Positions 4,639 to 7,772 of a stretch of 7,772 nt of DNA are shown in pieces. The notes beneath the pieces were generated by a model. That model was given only the letters and a program-made list of their open reading frames with translations, made no database searches and was not told the origin of the DNA. The stretch lies in the NCBI GenBank assembly GCA_963977945.1, contig CAXBQO010000049.1, positions 1 to 7,772 on the forward strand. The letters are read 5' to 3'. The position numbers and the translations under genes are program-made. The number at the start of each line of letters is the position of its first letter. Positions within the stretch are counted from its first letter, which is position 1. The DNA is from CALMJB01 sp963977945. GTDB taxonomy: Bacteria > Actinomycetota > Actinomycetes > Nanopelagicales > Nanopelagicaceae.

Positions 4639-5628
4639 ATGAACTTAATGGATACAAAACTAAATCGCCTTTATCTTTTTATTTCACTTTTTTTGACAGT
4701 TCCAGGAACATTTTTTTGGTACTCACTCGATGACTACAGCTCACCAATTAATGCCTTTAATTTAATTACTTCAAGTACCGGTTTATCTTGGTTGATTATT
4801 TGTTATCTCACATTATTTTTTGCGTGTTTTACCCGTAACCTAGAACTTCGCTCATTCTTATCGGTTTTTAGTTTTGTCTCACACCTTTATTTTTTAGTTT
4901 GGATAACCGACATATGGAGAGCAAATCAAGTTCCATTCTTTACGCTACTAAAGAATGTGTTTGTTAAATCTAATTCAACTCCATTTGTTGAATTATTAGG
5001 TTTGATTTCATTAATTTTTCTATTTCTTGCAATTTTTATACAAAAAACAAGAATTGCTAATTTCCTCACCGCACTACTTAATTATTTAAAAGCGGTAGAG
5101 AATAAATTTGTTAGATTATTTTTTTTTATTTTTTCTGCAGCAATACTTCTTATCTCAACTTGGGTTCTTTGCAATGATTTAGTAAATACTTTTAATGCGG
5201 CAAAAGTTGAAACTGGATCTGGGCTGAAATCAACTTTAATCTGGTTGTTAGTACTTGGAGTATTTTCAATCGCATTACAGCTGCTTATTACCTGCCTTGT
5301 TTTGATTGCATTGCTATGGGCTTGGGTTTCCTGGCAAGAGGACATCAAAACAATTTTGTCGCACATTCGAGATTTCAAATTAAATGAATATCTAACGCGA
5401 AAAGTTGCCGGATACCTTTACACACTTTACTTTGTTGTAATCGTTGGTGTGCTTGCAATCGCGGTTCCTATCTGGTCAACTACAGATTATGGAATGAATG
5501 GCCAAATAATTATTTTTCCTATTGCATTGTTAGTCGGAGTTGCGGTTGGATTTATTCTGTTAGTTACTCTTCGATTAATTGCCGAAATTTCAGTGGCAGT
5601 CATTCATATCGCTGAAAATACTAAATAA
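4639..5628 (+). CDS. Multi-pass membrane protein of unknown function, DUF4282-like C-terminus (tentative)
   Basis: I do not recognise this protein as a whole. From ATG 4639 it has 329 residues with about eight hydrophobic segments, near residues 11-28, 48-65, 73-92, 116-135, 160-178, 198-230 (long enough for two), 258-280 and 290-310. The C-terminal part, from LNEYLTRKVAGYLY to RLIAEISVAVIHIAENTK, has the layout of DUF4282: two membrane segments ending in an Arg-x3-Glu helix with an AEN-like tail. This is a pattern-level resemblance only. No transporter, enzyme or glycosyltransferase motif is visible. ATG 4648 (MDTKLNRLYLF) is an alternative start. A TTG at 4585 in the same frame would overlap the phosphoesterase by 37 bases and is less likely. 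The gene is richer in A+T than its neighbours, largely because of Phe, Leu and Ile codons. Its stop directly abuts that of gmd. Confidence 0.8.
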   Translation: MNLMDTKLNRLYLFISLFLTVPGTFFWYSLDDYSSPINAFNLITSSTGLSWLIICYLTLFFACFTRNLELRSFLSVFSFVSHLYFLVWITDIWRANQVPFFTLLKNVFVKSNSTPFVELLGLISLIFLFLAIFIQKTRIANFLTALLNYLKAVENKFVRLFFFIFSAAILLISTWVLCNDLVNTFNAAKVETGSGLKSTLIWLLVLGVFSIALQLLITCLVLIALLWAWVSWQEDIKTILSHIRDFKLNEYLTRKVAGYLYTLYFVVIVGVLAIAVPIWSTTDYGMNGQIIIFPIALLVGVAVGFILLVTLRLIAEISVAVIHIAENTK

Positions 5629-6612
5629 TTAATGTTTTTCTTTTAATTTTTGAATATCAGCATCGACCATTATTTTTGCTAATTCTTTCCAATTGGTTTT
5701 AGCCTTCCAACCCAATTGTTTTTCAGCTTTCGACGCATCGCCAATTAATGCATTGACCTCTGTTGGACGCAAATAACGCTTATCTAATTCAACATGATCT
5801 TTCCAAGAAAGCCCCGCGTGAGCAAAAGCAGCCTCAGCAAACTCTTTAACCGTTGCACCTTGCCCTGTTGCAATCACATAATCTGAAGATTTATCTTGTT
5901 GCATCATGAGCCACATTGATTCCACATACTCTTTCGCAAAGCCCCAATCACGAACCGCATCTAAATTTCCCAAATAAAGTTTTTCTTTACTGCCGCTCGC
6001 AATTCTTGCAACCGCCCGCGTAATTTTTCGCGTTACGAAAGTTTCACCTCTGCGCGGTGACTCGTGATTAAATAAAATTCCATTTGTGGCGTGTAGACCA
6101 TAACCATCACGGTAATTGACTACACACCAGTAAGCCATAAGTTTTGCAGCAGCATATGGACTTCTTGGTCTAAACGGACTTTCTTCATTTTGTGGGGGTG
6201 GAGTTGAACCATAAAGTTCTGAGGTACTTGCTTGATAAAATTTAGTTTTTATTCCGCTTGAACGAATAGCTTCTAGTAAAGCCACCGTTCCAACCGCATC
6301 AACTTGAGCGGTGTATTGAGGTATTGAAAAAGAAACTTGCACATGTGACTGGGCGCCAAGGTTATAAACTTCAGTTGGTTCAATTTCTCTAATTAAATTT
6401 GTTAAATTAACTCCGTCAGATAAATCCCCGTAATGCAATTTAAGTTTGGTTTGCGGTAAATGTGGGTCTTGATAGATGTGATCGATACGGCCGGTGTTGA
6501 AAGAACTTGAACGTCTGATCAATCCGTGAACTTCATAACCTTTTTCAAGTAAAAGTTCGGTTAAATATGAACCATCTTGCCCGGTTATGCCGGTAATAAA
6601 TGCTCGCTTCAA
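5629..6612 (-). CDS. gmd: GDP-mannose 4,6-dehydratase
   Basis: Converts GDP-D-mannose to GDP-4-keto-6-deoxy-D-mannose in the cytoplasm, the first step to GDP-L-fucose. It is an extended short-chain dehydrogenase of 327 residues, within the usual 320-375 range. The N-terminal Rossmann motif is TGITGQDGSYL (Gly8, Gly11, Gly14). The catalytic set is Thr130 and Glu132 in STSELYG plus Tyr153 and Lys157 in SPYAAAK. NHESPRRGETFVTRKITRA and LDAVRDWGFAKEYV are nearly invariant Gmd blocks, as is the C-terminal YLRPTEVNALIGDASKAEKQLGW. The start is TTG at 6610-6612: an in-frame TAG lies three codons upstream, no ATG or GTG fits, and a strong ribosome site precedes it. It follows fcl by 10 bp, so the two are co-transcribed. 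The alternative of an RMD-type reductase is less likely given the Gmd-specific blocks and the adjacent fcl. Confidence 0.96.
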   Translation of the reverse strand: MKRAFITGITGQDGSYLTELLLEKGYEVHGLIRRSSSFNTGRIDHIYQDPHLPQTKLKLHYGDLSDGVNLTNLIREIEPTEVYNLGAQSHVQVSFSIPQYTAQVDAVGTVALLEAIRSSGIKTKFYQASTSELYGSTPPPQNEESPFRPRSPYAAAKLMAYWCVVNYRDGYGLHATNGILFNHESPRRGETFVTRKITRAVARIASGSKEKLYLGNLDAVRDWGFAKEYVESMWLMMQQDKSSDYVIATGQGATVKEFAEAAFAHAGLSWKDHVELDKRYLRPTEVNALIGDASKAEKQLGWKAKTNWKELAKIMVDADIQKLKEKH

Positions 6613-6617
6613 AACAG

Positions 6618-6624
6618 CCTACCT
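6618..6624 (-). promoter_or_regulatory. Ribosome binding site that decides the TTG start of gmd (AGGTAGG)
   Basis: AGGTAGG on the minus strand ends five bases before the TTG at 6612 and overlaps the TAG stop of fcl. Its quality, with the in-frame stop just upstream, makes TTG the credible start and suggests coupled translation of fcl and gmd. Confidence 0.65.
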
Positions 6625-7546
6625 ATCGTTTTGCCGACTCATAGTTTGAAAGATACCAGCCTATTGTTTTAGTCAAGCCATCACTTAAAGTGACCTTTGG
6701 TTTCCAACCAATTTGTGTCAGTTTTGTTGAATCTAAAACTTTTCTTGGAGTGCCATCTGGTTGATTTGAGTCCCATTCAACCGTGCCAGTGAACCCCACT
6801 AATTCACTCACTAATTGGGCTAAATTTCTAATGCTAATTTCCTCACCTGTTCCAACATTTAGGTGCGAATCTTCGTTGTAATTATCAAGACAAAAAATAA
6901 CTGCGTCTGCTAAATCATCTACGTACATAAATTCTCTAAGTGCTGATCCGTTTCCCCATAATTTGACGTTTTTTAAATTATTCCGTCTTGCATTTTCAAA
7001 TTTATTTATTAAGGCTGGGATTACGTGACCAGTTTCAACATTAAAATTATCTTTAGGTCCATAAAGATTTGTCGGCATCAAACTTATCCACGATCGCTTA
7101 TATTGTTTGCGGTATGATTTTATTAGTTCAATTCCAGCAATTTTCGCAACTGCATATGCAGAATTTGTCTTTTCAAGTTCGCCAGTCAACAAATATTCTT
7201 CTTTGATTGGCTGTGCACAATTTCTGGGATAAATACAACTTGATCCCAGAAAAACAAATTTCTTTACTCCCACTTCATAAGCAGAATCCATCAGATTAGA
7301 TTGAATTTGAACATTTTCTGTTAAAAATTGAACTGGCAAACTATTATTTGCTCCAATTCCACCGGCACGAGCCGCAGCATCAATAACAATTTCCGGTTTA
7401 ATTTCCTTTAGAGCCTTGAAAGTTTCGGCTCGATTTAATAAGTCAACTTGTTTAGTTGAAATTCCAATTGCTTGTAATCCCAACGAGTCACATTTTCTCA
7501 AGATAGCTGATCCGACTAAACCAGTTGAACCAGCAACTAAAATCAT
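6623..7546 (-). CDS. fcl: GDP-L-fucose synthase (epimerase/reductase)
   Basis: Second and last step to GDP-L-fucose: 3,5-epimerisation and NADPH-dependent reduction of the Gmd product. The 307 residues are close to the E. coli enzyme (321). The Rossmann motif is VAGSTGLVGSAI (Gly6, Gly9, Gly12), and AARAGGIGANN at about 58-68 is a signature of the family. Catalytic residues follow with a constant offset of five from E. coli: Ser102 and Cys104 in LGSSCIYP, Tyr131 and Lys135 in SAYAVAK, and His174 in ETGHVIPALI. LWGNGSALREFMYVDDLADA and LNVGTGEEISIRNLA complete the domain. The ATG (7544-7546) overlaps the stop of asd by one base (TAATG) and has a good ribosome site, AGGAGA. Gene order asd-fcl-gmd in one direction implies one transcript. 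The product would feed a fucosylated glycan whose transferases are not in this window. Confidence 0.96.
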   Translation of the reverse strand: MILVAGSTGLVGSAILRKCDSLGLQAIGISTKQVDLLNRAETFKALKEIKPEIVIDAAARAGGIGANNSLPVQFLTENVQIQSNLMDSAYEVGVKKFVFLGSSCIYPRNCAQPIKEEYLLTGELEKTNSAYAVAKIAGIELIKSYRKQYKRSWISLMPTNLYGPKDNFNVETGHVIPALINKFENARRNNLKNVKLWGNGSALREFMYVDDLADAVIFCLDNYNEDSHLNVGTGEEISIRNLAQLVSELVGFTGTVEWDSNQPDGTPRKVLDSTKLTQIGWKPKVTLSDGLTKTIGWYLSNYESAKR

Positions 7547-7772
7547 TATTTTGATTCTCCTGTAAATTCTTTAGCTACTAACTCTGCAATTTGAGCGGTG
7601 TTTAATGCCGCACCTTTCCGTAAATTATCCCCGCAAACAAACAATTCCAAGGCATTTGGCACATCAAGTGATTGTCTAACTCGCCCTACCCATGTTGGAT
7701 CTGTGTTGACAGCATCGGCAGGAGTTGGAAATACATAATTTTCTGGATCATCAACCAATTTGACCCCTTCGG
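7546..7772 (-). CDS. asd: Aspartate-semialdehyde dehydrogenase, C-terminal part, 5' end outside window
   Basis: Only the last 75 or so residues are present; the frame is open to the window edge, so the Leu codon TTG at 7756-7758 is internal. The visible part reads EGVKLVDDPENYVFPTP, then DPTWVGRVRQSLD, ALELFVCGDNLRKGAALNTAQIAELVA. The GDNLRKGAALNTAQIAE block is the characteristic C-terminal motif of bacterial Asd. The enzyme reduces aspartyl phosphate to the semialdehyde, the branch point to lysine, diaminopimelate, threonine and methionine. The catalytic cysteine region lies outside the window. The TAA stop shares one base with the fcl ATG, tying an amino-acid gene to sugar-nucleotide genes. 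Confidence 0.93.
   Translation of the reverse strand, partial: EGVKLVDDPENYVFPTPADAVNTDPTWVGRVRQSLDVPNALELFVCGDNLRKGAALNTAQIAELVAKEFTGESK
7556..7561 (-). promoter_or_regulatory. Ribosome binding site of fcl (AGGAGA)
   Basis: AGGAGA on the minus strand lies nine bases before the fcl ATG at 7546 and inside the last codons of asd. It is the closest match to a consensus Shine-Dalgarno site in the window and shows that this organism uses such sites for internal operon genes. Confidence 0.65.

Noticed and set aside
5082..5378. Minus-strand 98-residue frame inside the membrane-protein gene
   Set aside because: Its product has no recognisable feature, while the opposite strand encodes clean hydrophobic segments as expected of a real membrane protein.
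1..7772. Mobile elements, CRISPR arrays, tRNA/rRNA genes, riboswitches or defence genes
   Set aside because: No transposase, terminal inverted repeats, regularly spaced repeats, RNA gene or riboswitch-like leader was seen; the largest non-coding stretch is 86 bp and is explained by divergent promoters.

Overview
The window looks like chromosomal DNA from a streamlined, AT-rich actinobacterium. My rough estimate from sampled lines is GC in the high 30s percent, with the membrane-protein gene lower. The proteins are actinobacterial in type: a GlxR/Mycobacterium-type Crp, a DUF4177 microprotein ending a yqeY operon, and a 150-residue RidA-like protein. From memory, the order acs / TlpA-like / nth / crp / RidA-like / DUF4177 / metallophosphoesterase, with these relative strands, follows the Mycobacterium tuberculosis Rv3667-Rv3683 neighbourhood with several genes missing. 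A freshwater acI-like (Nanopelagicales) or similar small-genome lineage fits best, but this is inference and no 16S gene is present.

Layout: (1) 1-728, + strand: the 3' third of acs (acetyl-CoA synthetase), cut by the window edge. (2) 725-1956, - strand: nth (endonuclease III) then a TlpA-like thioredoxin lipoprotein, joined by a GTGA overlap. (3) 1957-2042: the longest intergenic stretch (86 bp), a divergent promoter region between nth and crp. (4) 2043-2729, + strand: crp. (5) 2726-3791, - strand: a tight three-gene unit of yqeY, a 52-residue DUF4177 protein and a RidA-like protein, joined by TAATG and TTGA overlaps. (6) 3812-5628, + strand: a YkuE-type metallophosphoesterase and a multi-pass membrane protein of unknown function. 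(7) 5629-7772, - strand: the 3' end of asd (aspartate-semialdehyde dehydrogenase), then fcl and gmd, the two enzymes that make GDP-L-fucose from GDP-mannose.

How it works together: acs and crp suggest acetate use and cAMP-dependent carbon control. The TlpA-like protein handles thiol redox chemistry outside the membrane, and nth repairs oxidised bases. The RidA-like protein, by family, would clear reactive enamine/imine metabolites. gmd and fcl supply GDP-L-fucose for a surface glycan or exopolysaccharide, and they are translationally linked to the lysine/threonine/methionine (and diaminopimelate) gene asd.

Genome economy is the dominant character. All three convergent gene pairs overlap or abut at their stop codons with no visible intrinsic terminator. 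One divergent pair is separated by only 20 bp. Several genes start with GTG or TTG inside the previous stop codon. At least two + strand genes look leaderless, with the same nine bases (GGTATCTTC) placed just before the start codon. I see no mobile element, CRISPR array, RNA gene or obvious new defence or biosynthetic system. The least explained gene is the membrane protein at 4639-5628.
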